Of a stretch of DNA of 37,971 nucleotides, positions 8,101 to 15,160 are shown in pieces. Numbering within the stretch: position 1 is the first letter of the stretch; each line of letters opens with the position of its first letter. The notes beneath the pieces were generated by a model. It saw nothing but the letters and a program-made list of their open reading frames with translations, was not told the DNA's origin and ran no database searches. The position numbers were made by a program, and so were the translations under genes. The DNA comes from Bacteroidales bacterium (lineage in GTDB: Bacteria; Bacteroidota; Bacteroidia; Bacteroidales; Muribaculaceae): NCBI GenBank assembly GCA_030524765.1, contig JAUNGA010000018.1, forward strand, positions 1-37,971, written 5' to 3'.

Positions 8101-8220
8101 CCCGCCGCTCAACGCATGCAGGGCATCTACACCATCGACGGTCGCCGCGTGTATGCCGAGCCGTCAGAACTGCCTGCAGGATTCTATATAATCAACGGAC
8201 ATAAAGTTCTCATAAAATAA
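5110..8220 (+). CDS. secreted GH16 beta-glucanase with three repeated C-terminal modules
   Basis: The 1036-residue protein begins with a signal peptide (cleavage near SAQ, residue 27). A GH16 laminarinase-like catalytic domain follows at about 35-290, with the signature GEIDILEM; E146 is the expected nucleophile, D148 the helper and E151 the acid/base. These enzymes cut beta-1,3 or mixed-linkage beta-glucans. After an acidic linker (about 300-312) come three homologous modules of about 205-210 residues, at about 315-522, 541-752 and 767-974, each ending in LQFDN-FFYR or a close variant. They are probably beta-sandwich carbohydrate-binding domains, although I do not recognise the family. The C-terminus (GIYTIDGRRV to NGHKVLIK) looks like the sorting tail common on exported Bacteroidales proteins. 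The promoter is at 5004-5036 and a strong terminator at 8241-8275. The substrate is inferred from the family only. Confidence 0.92.
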   Translation: MRTINLRRSLLAALAIMPVTGMFVSAQTPDNGWAEVWRDDFEGTQLNSKYWNIEKNSTGGGNWELQYYGPEGVSVAGGNLVLTASRTPREGKSFTSGRVNTKGKVYFTHGKLEARILIPKSKGGLWPAFWMLGENINTNPWPQCGEIDILEMGNAAGFGGNEETYFSGACHWGYYDANNHYPMYGVAGNAPYSLQDGQYHLFTCVWDTESIKMYLDLDKNPDVAPYYEMGLTDRKNDKSPGNYLHKPFHILFNLAVGGMFPNITNPAGITAEIPAEMRIDWVRICQPKDNADFTFCESDNEEDDNQEDPDTKPGFWGSAALDANGQYTFDFNKADDFVLIGTSQGVKDIMLGLGKNVKADYNVDNVNNFFYVWENTYTEAPCSGVNSFGLAENYTSLAVGTVGWSGAGYASQGKGKDLSMIDDDWVLHFAMKGNDIAAHRKQTVMVGNTQFVIGRPDGSDPSLGDYPRDGKWYNFDIPVKVLRSLKDPVFNNASNYLDNVVAFLSGGFGGAKLQFDNVFFYRSLVPVNDVPSVDETTEIGRYASKSLDAQGQPTFDFENSYDYVPVCASDLTRGAMEGKIRLDLNVDGGKNAFYNWLYEFTNTSTYEDLPVEGLNSMGEAGSYFAMSVRGEQAWSGCGFKLLSPQDLSFLDDTYWLHIAFKGDDLLMHAAQTVTLGNVKFIIGPTDGTAPSLGDYRRDGEWYSFDIPLKDLMVISDPIYPNMSAFDDNIVALSTGGVKGAKLQFDNIFFYRNDSKGGDDTKDDTPCGPYVHAAIGTDGQSTFDFDNAVDIVPINMSEGVRTLFDGKIRADYNVDDENIFFYVWEKTFEAGEAVGVNSFGIDEGFPSMSVSNEGWSGAAFKFESPRDMSIVSEPGYYLHMAIRTADYMSHTPYKMGLCEDAVWITAAQTGDGIVTDFPRDGEWYYIDVPVSRINEVAGKDIFKDEKSFTKNLLHFDCGARQGTPLEFDNVFFWRNTNPDRDDNLGNSSGIEDLPSVGAPAAQRMQGIYTIDGRRVYAEPSELPAGFYIINGHKVLIK
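6052..8030 (+). repeat. three tandem ~630-nt module repeats within the GH16 gene
   Basis: The copies lie at about 6052-6675, 6730-7365 and 7408-8030. Shared landmarks in order are TFDF near the start; a DYNVD/DLNVD strand; a GVNSFG or GLNSMG turn; W/SGxGF or WSGAAF; a PSLGDY-type turn in copies 1 and 2; RDGEWY-DIPV; and a closing LQFDNVFFYR, LQFDNIFFYR or LEFDNVFFWR. Copies 1 and 2 look closest, while copy 3 replaces the GRPDGSDPSLGDY stretch. The likely origin is internal duplication of a binding module. Confidence 0.85.
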
Positions 8221-8240
8221 GTGTATTCTAATGCTTGACG

Positions 8241-8275
8241 CAGGGAAGGCTCTGAGAGCCTTCCCTGTTTTTTTT
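8241..8275 (+). terminator. strong intrinsic terminator after the GH16 gene
   Basis: CAGGGAAGGC (8241-8250) pairs with GCCTTCCCTG (8258-8267) over a short loop, and eight T follow (8268-8275). It separates the glycosidase from the regulator, so the two are probably separate transcripts. Confidence 0.92.
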
Positions 8276-8282
8276 CAAAACA

Positions 8283-8314
8283 TTTGCAAATTACACAGAT
8301 AATTCTGAAATTTG
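8283..8314 (+). promoter_or_regulatory. promoter of the propeller/HTH regulator
   Basis: TTTG (8283-8286), a 20-nt spacer and GAAATTTG (8307-8314), one mismatch from TAnnTTTG. It starts right after the GH16 terminator and supports a start codon at 8363. Confidence 0.5.
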
Positions 8315-8362
8315 TCATTACAATTATATAAAAGCTTTTGTGAGCCTTATATCTACTGTGAG

Positions 8363-11245
8363 ATGACAGCCCGACTGATAGCAATGGTTTATGCTCTGCT
8401 GGTGGCCATGACGGCCGTCGCACAGTTTCCTGCAATCCGGAATTTCGGTCCGCAAGACTATAATGCCGGCCCACAGAACTGGCAGACTGCCGAGAGCAAT
8501 GAAGGCTATGTCTTTGTGGCAAACAATATCGGACTGCTGGTCTACAACGGGCTGACATGGGATCTTGCCTATATGCCCAATCACACCAATGTGCACGCTG
8601 TCGTCTGCAACAGCTCGAGCAACCGGTTTTATGTCGGGGCGTTCGAGGAGTTCGGCTACTTCAAGAATAATCCGCCACTGCGCCGGGCTACATATATTTC
8701 CGTATCATCGTTGTTGCCCGATTCAGAACGGCGTTTCAAGGATATATGGGCTGTCGCTGAACTCTACGACGGGTCAGTGGCCTTTCAGGCATATGACCGT
8801 ATATTTGTCTATCATGTAAACAGAAATAGCGTAGAGACACTGCACTTCACGTCGCGCATTACTGACATGACTGCGTCGGGCGAGTTGCTGTATGTCAGCA
8901 CAGAGGCCGGTGTATTTACCTATGGTGCGGCCGGCGTGACACAATTGCCCGGCTCGACCGGACTCGGTGCGCGCCACGTCAGAGGAGCTTTTGCCGACTC
9001 TGACGGATCAATGATATTTGTGACCCGTTCGGATGGCTTTTACCGTCTTGTCGATGATAGATTTGTACCTATCGATATACCCTCTCTTTCTGCGGCCATG
9101 CGTGATAAACAGGTATTCTGCATGGCTGTCACCGAAAGGTATATCGCTTTGGGTACCATACGCCACGGCATACTGGCATATGACCGCGTCAGCGGACATG
9201 TGCACCACCTCAACCGCGACAACGGCCTGCGCAACAACACAGTGCTCGACATCAACATCGATTCTGATTCAAACATGTGGGCCTCGCTTGACAATGGCTT
9301 GAGCTATATAATGTTTGACTCGCCATTCCGCACCATATTCTCTGATGCCAATACAGTCGGCACGGGTTATGCGTCAATGTCTCTCGGCGATCGGCTTTAT
9401 ATAGGTACCAACCAAGGCCTTTACCACATACCGCTGCCGGGCGACTACTCTCATACGACATTCACACCTGTAGAGGTCAGCGGCCTGTCGGGGCAGATCT
9501 GGACCTTGTGCCGTGCAGGCGACAAGCTGCTGTGCGGTGCCGACGCAGGGGCATTCGCGATAGCTGACGGACGAGCCACGCCGATAGAGGGGCTCGGGTC
9601 GACATGGGGATTCAGGCCTTATCCCGGACGCGACGACCTGATGATAGCGAGCATGTATGACGGTTTTGCCGTCATACGTAACTCGGCCGATGGCTGGCGA
9701 CTGTTGACCCGCATCGACGGTATCGCGGAGGGCACCGTAAACTTCGAGATAGGCGAGGACGGCCGTATATGGTTCAGCCATTGGCTGCAGGGAGTCTATT
9801 CTTTTGGCCTTTCCGATAATTTCACTCGTGCCACTGACATTACAATCTACAATGCCGGCAATCAGCTGCCCACCGACGACAATAATCTTGTCACCAAGAT
9901 CAACAGACAGGTCTACGTTTCGGCTGCCGACGGATTTTATATCCGTCGTGCCGGCTCTGACAGTCTCGTAAAGGCCGGATGGCTCGACCGGCTTTTCCCG
10001 CCAAACGGAATATCGACACGTCTCTTTGAGACCCCTGACGGTGATATCTGGGCTCATCGTCCTGACGTGTTGGCTTATGCCCGTCGGCAGGGTAACACCT
10101 ATACGGCACGGCAGTTGCATTACGGCACCACCGTACACCGTCTGCAGATGAATCTCGGCAACCTCTCGTATCTGCCCGGAGGCCAGACAGTGATGAATCA
10201 AGATGACGGATTCTATGTCGTTGACCCGAATTCGGCCATTGTCGCGGCCAGAAAGGTCGGCCTCGAGTATGTCTCGCCACTTGATGCCGCCGATACAGAT
10301 AACGAGATGTTTCTGCACCGTTCTAAATCAGGAAATGACAGTTTTGAGGCCGATCTCGGTCAGCGCGATCTCGTGTTTGTCTACTCTATCGCCGAGTATC
10401 ACGATCTTGGATCGGTGCGGTTCTCGACCATGGTAGATGGTTATGATGACGATTGGACGCCATATGTCGCCGCCAACAGCCGAACTCTTACCAGACTTGA
10501 GCCCGGCGATTACGTATTCCGCGTACGGGCCCGCGACACCATCACCGGCACAATCAGCGAAGACAGTATCGCGTTCAGAGTCCGTCCCGCATGGCACGAG
10601 ACATGGTGGGCGCGCACCATATTCGTGATAGTCGTAGCTCTCATATTGTACATAGCCATTGACCTTATGAAGCGGCGTGTGATGAGTATCATAAGCAAGC
10701 GTCGTGAGGCCGAACGCCAGCGTCGCGAGCGCCTGCAGGAGCTGCAGCGGCTCGAACGTGAAAAAGCGACAATGATAGAACATAACGAGACGCTCAACCG
10801 TGAGATAAAACGCAAATCAGGCCAGCTTGCCGACTCTGACATCGCCATTCAGCGCAAGAGCGATGTGCTCAAAGACGTAAACGAACGCATCGATCAGCTC
10901 ATCGCATCAGGTAAAGACAGCGATGCCGTCATCGCGGGCTTGCGCGATCTGCGTCGTACTCTGATTGTGCATGACAAAGAGGAATCGTGCTGGGACCGTA
11001 TGGAGGAAAATTTCAATATAATCTTCGATGACCTGCTCAGCAAGATCATGACCCGCTATCCGACGGTGACCCGTAATGACATACGCCTTTGCTCTTATCT
11101 GCGCCTCAACATGTCGACCAAGGAGATCGCCACATTGATGAACGTCTCGGAGCGCAGCGTCGAGAGCAACCGTTATCGACTCCGCAAAAAACTCGGCATG
11201 TCGCCAGGACAAAGCTTCCAGGAATTCTTTGCCGGTATAGAGTGA
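8363..11245 (+). CDS. membrane-spanning sensor-regulator: beta-propeller, Y_Y_Y, TM, coiled coil, LuxR-type HTH
   Basis: I place the start at ATG 8363, where a signal peptide begins (MTARLIAMVYALLVAMTAVAQ); this gives 960 residues. Then come a long region of two-component-type propeller repeats (about 22-650, with recurring NGL, W-SLDNGL and GL-YIP blades) and a Y_Y_Y domain (about 660-745, with DGYDDDW and LEPGDYVFRVRA). One membrane helix (about 746-770), a highly charged coiled coil (about 771-850) and a C-terminal helix-turn-helix (about 899-948, STKEIATLMNVSERSVESNRYRLRKKL) follow. No histidine kinase or receiver domain is present, so signal passes directly from periplasm to DNA-binding domain. 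It sits just downstream of the GH16 gene, and by analogy to polysaccharide-utilisation regulators it probably senses a glucan fragment and controls that gene. The ligand is inference. Confidence 0.9.
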   Translation: MTARLIAMVYALLVAMTAVAQFPAIRNFGPQDYNAGPQNWQTAESNEGYVFVANNIGLLVYNGLTWDLAYMPNHTNVHAVVCNSSSNRFYVGAFEEFGYFKNNPPLRRATYISVSSLLPDSERRFKDIWAVAELYDGSVAFQAYDRIFVYHVNRNSVETLHFTSRITDMTASGELLYVSTEAGVFTYGAAGVTQLPGSTGLGARHVRGAFADSDGSMIFVTRSDGFYRLVDDRFVPIDIPSLSAAMRDKQVFCMAVTERYIALGTIRHGILAYDRVSGHVHHLNRDNGLRNNTVLDINIDSDSNMWASLDNGLSYIMFDSPFRTIFSDANTVGTGYASMSLGDRLYIGTNQGLYHIPLPGDYSHTTFTPVEVSGLSGQIWTLCRAGDKLLCGADAGAFAIADGRATPIEGLGSTWGFRPYPGRDDLMIASMYDGFAVIRNSADGWRLLTRIDGIAEGTVNFEIGEDGRIWFSHWLQGVYSFGLSDNFTRATDITIYNAGNQLPTDDNNLVTKINRQVYVSAADGFYIRRAGSDSLVKAGWLDRLFPPNGISTRLFETPDGDIWAHRPDVLAYARRQGNTYTARQLHYGTTVHRLQMNLGNLSYLPGGQTVMNQDDGFYVVDPNSAIVAARKVGLEYVSPLDAADTDNEMFLHRSKSGNDSFEADLGQRDLVFVYSIAEYHDLGSVRFSTMVDGYDDDWTPYVAANSRTLTRLEPGDYVFRVRARDTITGTISEDSIAFRVRPAWHETWWARTIFVIVVALILYIAIDLMKRRVMSIISKRREAERQRRERLQELQRLEREKATMIEHNETLNREIKRKSGQLADSDIAIQRKSDVLKDVNERIDQLIASGKDSDAVIAGLRDLRRTLIVHDKEESCWDRMEENFNIIFDDLLSKIMTRYPTVTRNDIRLCSYLRLNMSTKEIATLMNVSERSVESNRYRLRKKLGMSPGQSFQEFFAGIE

Positions 11246-11267
11246 TATTGTCAGATCAGCATGGCGC

Positions 11268-11300
11268 AAAAAAAATTGATTGTCATCGCGACAACCAATC
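11268..11300 (-). terminator. terminator of the peptidase-mscS-recJ-recQ unit
   Basis: Read on the minus strand, an 11-bp stem (plus 11290-11300 with 11274-11284, G-U pairs included) has a 5-nt loop and runs into eight T (plus A-run 11268-11275). It lies about 225 nt beyond the recQ stop. It also lies just after the plus-strand regulator gene but has no T-tract on that strand. Confidence 0.75.
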
Positions 11301-11524
11301 TGTTAACCTTAAATCTATACCATGAAAAACACATTGCAAAAGTAGGTGATTGGCTGTCGGTGTGCAAGCGTTTTATGCGGTTTTTGACGTTGATTTAACA
11401 GATTTTAAGACGTTGTGGCGCTTGTTTAGTGATCTTATTGGCAATTTGTGTATCTGACGGGATTGTTGCTGACAAATTGATGTAGACGCTTTGCTATGGT
11501 ACTGAATCCGGGGATTTTGCTATG
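11301..11524. other. intergenic stretch with an orphan translation-start-like sequence
   Basis: No supportable gene is seen. An A/T-rich leader-like segment (about 11301-11321) leads into ATG AAA AAC at 11322, which reads seven codons (MKNTLQK) and stops at 11343-11345. This resembles the first codons of an exported Bacteroidales protein cut short. The remainder to 11524 has no hairpin or ORF that I would call; on the minus strand it would be the long 3' untranslated region of recQ. Confidence 0.45.
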
Positions 11525-13423
11525 TTAGCATTTGTTAACAATTGTGTAAACTCCGTCTGTTTCAGCCGCTTGGCCTTCGTCGACAATTCGGCGTAGGGCT
11601 GAAATCGCCGGTGTGAAACGCGATCCGGGAAAGTGTCGCCTCATGTCTGCAAGTGTTACGCCGCGAGCCGAGGATGCAAGAAGCGAGCGTACTGACTCGG
11701 TCATGGATGCCGTGTCTGATTTGCGTCGACTGCGACATACGTCGCATTTGCCGCAATCGGCGGCATCGGTCTGGCCGAAATAGCGCAACATGTAGCGCAC
11801 GCGACAACTGTCGGTCATGTATGCATATTGGCGCATGGCTTCCATGCGTCGACGGACGCGCTCGAGCTGTACCTCGTAGACTTCGCGCGGAATGACCACG
11901 TGACGGGTCTCGTCGCGTGAGGTGGGGTAGAGGACAAACGGTACGGTGCGCTTCGGTACGTATGATACGACGTGCATGCGGCTGAGGGTGAGCAGAGCCT
12001 GATAGACGCGGTCGGGCGTAAGCGATGTGCGATAACCTATTAGCACTTCGTCGATGTGGACGTAGTCGGCAAACAGGCCTGTGTATGCTCGCAGTGTCTC
12101 GCGTAATACGGCTTCGGTGTCGGGATCGAGCTGCAGCGAGTAGAAATCTGATTTACGTGCTGTGATCATCAGACGGGCCCGGCTGTCGAGCTCGTCGTGA
12201 TACTCGATGACCTCGGCACGGGTAAGTATGCGCAGGGCCGAGAGGGTGGGGCGTGGCTGCAGATCAAATGTCTTGCAGAATTTGGTAAAGTTGCATTCGT
12301 AGACCTGATTGTAGCCGCTGCCTACGGATACGTTAAGAAACGTGGCGAGCTTTTCGTAGACAGTAAGCAGATAGTCGCGTCCCGGAAATTGCTCGTTGAG
12401 GCGCCTTGTGATCAGTGATTTGTCATGAGGAGACACGAGCATGACAGCAAACGACGGTAATCCGTCTCGGCCCGCGCGGCCGGCCTCCTGATAATATTCC
12501 TCAAGTGTCGGCGGCAGGTCGTGATGTATGACGGTGCGCACGTCGGGTTTGTCGATACCCATTCCAAATGCGTTGGTCGCCACCATGACACGTATGTGCC
12601 CGTTTTTCCATTGATCCTGCCGCCGGGCTTTGTCGGCAGGGTCGAGTCCGGCGTGGTAGTAGTCGGCCGAGATGCCGTTGGCGGCGAGCAGTTTTGCGAG
12701 CCGGGCGGTACGTTCGCGCGAACGTACATAGACTATCGCCGATCCGGAGGTGTTGGTGAGCACCCGCAACAGCATGGTCTCTTTGACCTCGCAGTAGCGT
12801 ACGATATAGCTGATGTTGTCGCGGGAAAAGCTGCGCGAGAAAACCGCGGGATCTTTTATGGCCAGTTTGTCAGCGATGTCGGCTACGACCTCGGGAGTGG
12901 CCGATGCTGTGAGTGCGAGCAGCGGGGCATGCGGGAAGGCCTTGCGTATGGCGCTGATGCGTAGATAAGAGGGGCGGAAGTCATAGCCCCATTGAGAGAT
13001 GCAATGAGCCTCGTCGACAACGATGAGGCTGACGTCCCATGAGCTCAGCTCGAGCAGGAAGTCTTTGTTGGCCAGACGTTCGGGCGAAAGGTAGACTATG
13101 CGGGCATGACCGAGACGCACACGGTCGAGTGCCAGATGGCGTTCTCCGCGCGACTGGCCCGAGTGGATCGACACGGCGCGTATGTCGCGTTCGCGCAGGT
13201 TGTCGATCTGATCTTTCATCAGCGATATTAACGGCGTTACGACTATAGTGATGCCGTCGAGCATCATCGCAGGTACCTGAAAGGTAATTGATTTGCCGCC
13301 GCCGGTCGGCAGCAGTCCTATGGTGTCGCGGCCGTTGAGCACCGAGTCGATAATCTCGGCCTGGCATTCGCGGAACGAGTCATATCCCCAGTACCGTCGC
13401 AGTATGTCGAGAGGCGATGTCAT
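11525..13423 (-). CDS. recQ: RecQ-family ATP-dependent DNA helicase
   Basis: RecQ unwinds DNA 3'-5' in recombination and fork repair. In the 632 residues are the Walker A GLLPTGGGKS (K44), the DEAH box (137-140) with the RecQ-typical HCISQWGYDFRPSY after it, the SAT motif (LTASATP), the second RecA-like domain with ATNAFGMGIDKPDVR, and YYQEAGRAGRDG. A zinc-binding domain follows, with cysteines near 540 and in CGKCDVC (about 556-562), and then a short winged-helix-like end. There is no C-terminal HRDC domain, which makes this a short RecQ form. Its ATG overlaps the recJ stop by 4 nt (ATGA), so translation is coupled to recJ. It is the last gene of the unit, with a terminator at 11268-11300. 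Confidence 0.95.
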   Translation of the reverse strand: MTSPLDILRRYWGYDSFRECQAEIIDSVLNGRDTIGLLPTGGGKSITFQVPAMMLDGITIVVTPLISLMKDQIDNLRERDIRAVSIHSGQSRGERHLALDRVRLGHARIVYLSPERLANKDFLLELSSWDVSLIVVDEAHCISQWGYDFRPSYLRISAIRKAFPHAPLLALTASATPEVVADIADKLAIKDPAVFSRSFSRDNISYIVRYCEVKETMLLRVLTNTSGSAIVYVRSRERTARLAKLLAANGISADYYHAGLDPADKARRQDQWKNGHIRVMVATNAFGMGIDKPDVRTVIHHDLPPTLEEYYQEAGRAGRDGLPSFAVMLVSPHDKSLITRRLNEQFPGRDYLLTVYEKLATFLNVSVGSGYNQVYECNFTKFCKTFDLQPRPTLSALRILTRAEVIEYHDELDSRARLMITARKSDFYSLQLDPDTEAVLRETLRAYTGLFADYVHIDEVLIGYRTSLTPDRVYQALLTLSRMHVVSYVPKRTVPFVLYPTSRDETRHVVIPREVYEVQLERVRRRMEAMRQYAYMTDSCRVRYMLRYFGQTDAADCGKCDVCRSRRKSDTASMTESVRSLLASSARGVTLADMRRHFPGSRFTPAISALRRIVDEGQAAETDGVYTIVNKC

Positions 13424-15156
13424 TCGGTGTCGGCCGACGTGCGTATCTGTTTGACGAGCAGCTGCAGGGGCGAAGTGGCGTTGTGGTGTTTGTTTTCCTC
13501 GATGGTGTAGCAGATATTGAACGGCTTGCCGGCATGGATATAGTCGAAGTATCGTGCCATATTGAATGCTATGCCGTTGATGACTTTGCCCGATGTGTCG
13601 TCGACGAGCTCGAGTTTGATGTGCTCGAGATGTTTTCCTACGAGCATGCTCGTGCCGAAGTCTTTTACGCCACGGGTGCAGAAGGTCGGTTTCTGGTTGC
13701 CGGGGCCAAACGGATTGAACAATCGAAGGGTCGAGATGAGTTCGGGGGTGATCTGCGCGAAGTTGAGGAAGGCGTCGATGTCGATCACGGGCGTCTGTTG
13801 CTCGGGCAGGATGTGAGATGCGACGTATTCCTCAAACCGGCGTGTGAATTCGGGTAGGTTTTCCTCTTTGAGCGACAGTCCCACGGCATATGGATGGCCT
13901 CCGAAGTTCTCGAGCAGGTCGCGCACCGAATCAACAGCCTTGTAGATGTCGAATCCCTGCACCGAACGCGACGAGCCTGTGGCCAGTCCGTTGGCGAATG
14001 TCAGTACGACCGAAGGTTTGTAGTATAATTCGGTGAGACGTGACGCCACGATGCCGATGATACCTTTGTGCCAGTCTTTGTTGTATATTACGATCGACTT
14101 TTTGGGCGAGTACATTTCGCCGCGCGCCTCAAGGATGGCGTTGGCCTCTTCGGTGATGCGCTTGTCGAGCTCTTTGCGGTCTTTGTTATATTGGTCGATG
14201 GCCAGACTTTTGCGTGCGGCGTCCTTGCTGTCCCGGGCTACGAGCAGCTCGACTGCCTCGCGGCCGCTCTGCATGCGCCCCGAGGCATTGATGCGCGGGC
14301 CGATCTTGAATATGACGTCGGAGATAGAAATTTCTTTTCCGCCCAGGCCGCAGGTGCGTATTATGGCGCGTAGCCCGAGGTTTGGATTGGTGTTTATGCG
14401 CTTGAGGCCCATGTATGCCATTACACGGTTCTCGTCGACCATTGGCACGATGTCGGCGGCGATGCTGACGGCCACGAGATCGAGCATGCACTCGAGCTCG
14501 GCTGTGCCGATGCCGTTTGAAATCGAGAATGCCTGCATGAGCTTGTATCCCACACCGCATCCCGACAGGTGGCGGCAAGGGTATGTCGATCCCTCGAGTT
14601 TGGGGTTGAGGATGGCCGTGGCGGGAGGCAGCTCGGAGTCGGGCACATGGTGGTCGCATATGATAAAATCGATGCCGCGCTCGGCCGCATATTTGATTTC
14701 GTCGATAGCCTTGATGCCGCAGTCGAGTATGATTATGAGCTTGATACCCTCGTCGGCGGCATTGTCAATTATGCGCCGTGATATGCCGTAGCCTTCGTCG
14801 TAACGTGTAGGAATATAGAAATCGATTTCAGAATAGAAATTTTGCAGATATCGGTAGACGAGAGCCACCGCTGTGGTGCCGTCGACGTCGTAGTCGCCGT
14901 AGACGAGAATTTTCTCTTTTGAGCCCATCGCGCGATTGAGCCGGTCGACGGCTTTGTCCATGTCGGGCATGAGGAATGGATCGTGGAGATCGCGCAGCGA
15001 CGGGTGGAAAAATTTTTCGGCCTCGGCCACTGATGTGATGCCGCGTTGCACCAGCAGCTCGCACACCGGTGTGCAATTGGCATAACGACGGGCGAGCTCG
15101 CTCTCGAGTTTTTGTTCTTCAGAGGTCAGAGGCAGATAGTTCCACTTGCTTGTCAT
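13420..15156 (-). CDS. recJ: single-stranded-DNA-specific exonuclease RecJ
   Basis: RecJ is a 5'-3' exonuclease that degrades single-stranded DNA during RecF-pathway recombination and mismatch repair. The DHH-family metal motifs are all present: GDYDVDGTTA (D88, D90, D92), LDCGI (D145), CDHH (168-170), and the DHHA1 motif NFGGHPYAVG near residue 420, which binds nucleic acid. A C-terminal OB-type region (about 465-575) completes the protein. The 578 residues are normal for the family. The start lies 4 nt after the MscS stop and the stop overlaps recQ, fitting one operon. RecJ and RecQ act together at broken forks, so the coupling makes functional sense. Confidence 0.96.
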   Translation of the reverse strand: MTSKWNYLPLTSEEQKLESELARRYANCTPVCELLVQRGITSVAEAEKFFHPSLRDLHDPFLMPDMDKAVDRLNRAMGSKEKILVYGDYDVDGTTAVALVYRYLQNFYSEIDFYIPTRYDEGYGISRRIIDNAADEGIKLIIILDCGIKAIDEIKYAAERGIDFIICDHHVPDSELPPATAILNPKLEGSTYPCRHLSGCGVGYKLMQAFSISNGIGTAELECMLDLVAVSIAADIVPMVDENRVMAYMGLKRINTNPNLGLRAIIRTCGLGGKEISISDVIFKIGPRINASGRMQSGREAVELLVARDSKDAARKSLAIDQYNKDRKELDKRITEEANAILEARGEMYSPKKSIVIYNKDWHKGIIGIVASRLTELYYKPSVVLTFANGLATGSSRSVQGFDIYKAVDSVRDLLENFGGHPYAVGLSLKEENLPEFTRRFEEYVASHILPEQQTPVIDIDAFLNFAQITPELISTLRLFNPFGPGNQKPTFCTRGVKDFGTSMLVGKHLEHIKLELVDDTSGKVINGIAFNMARYFDYIHAGKPFNICYTIEENKHHNATSPLQLLVKQIRTSADTE

Positions 15157-15160
15157 GGTA

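Noticed and set aside
8312-8362. Longer N-terminus for the sensor-regulator
   Set aside because: The extra 17 residues precede a good signal peptide, and the frame would overlap a probable promoter, so ATG 8363 is better.
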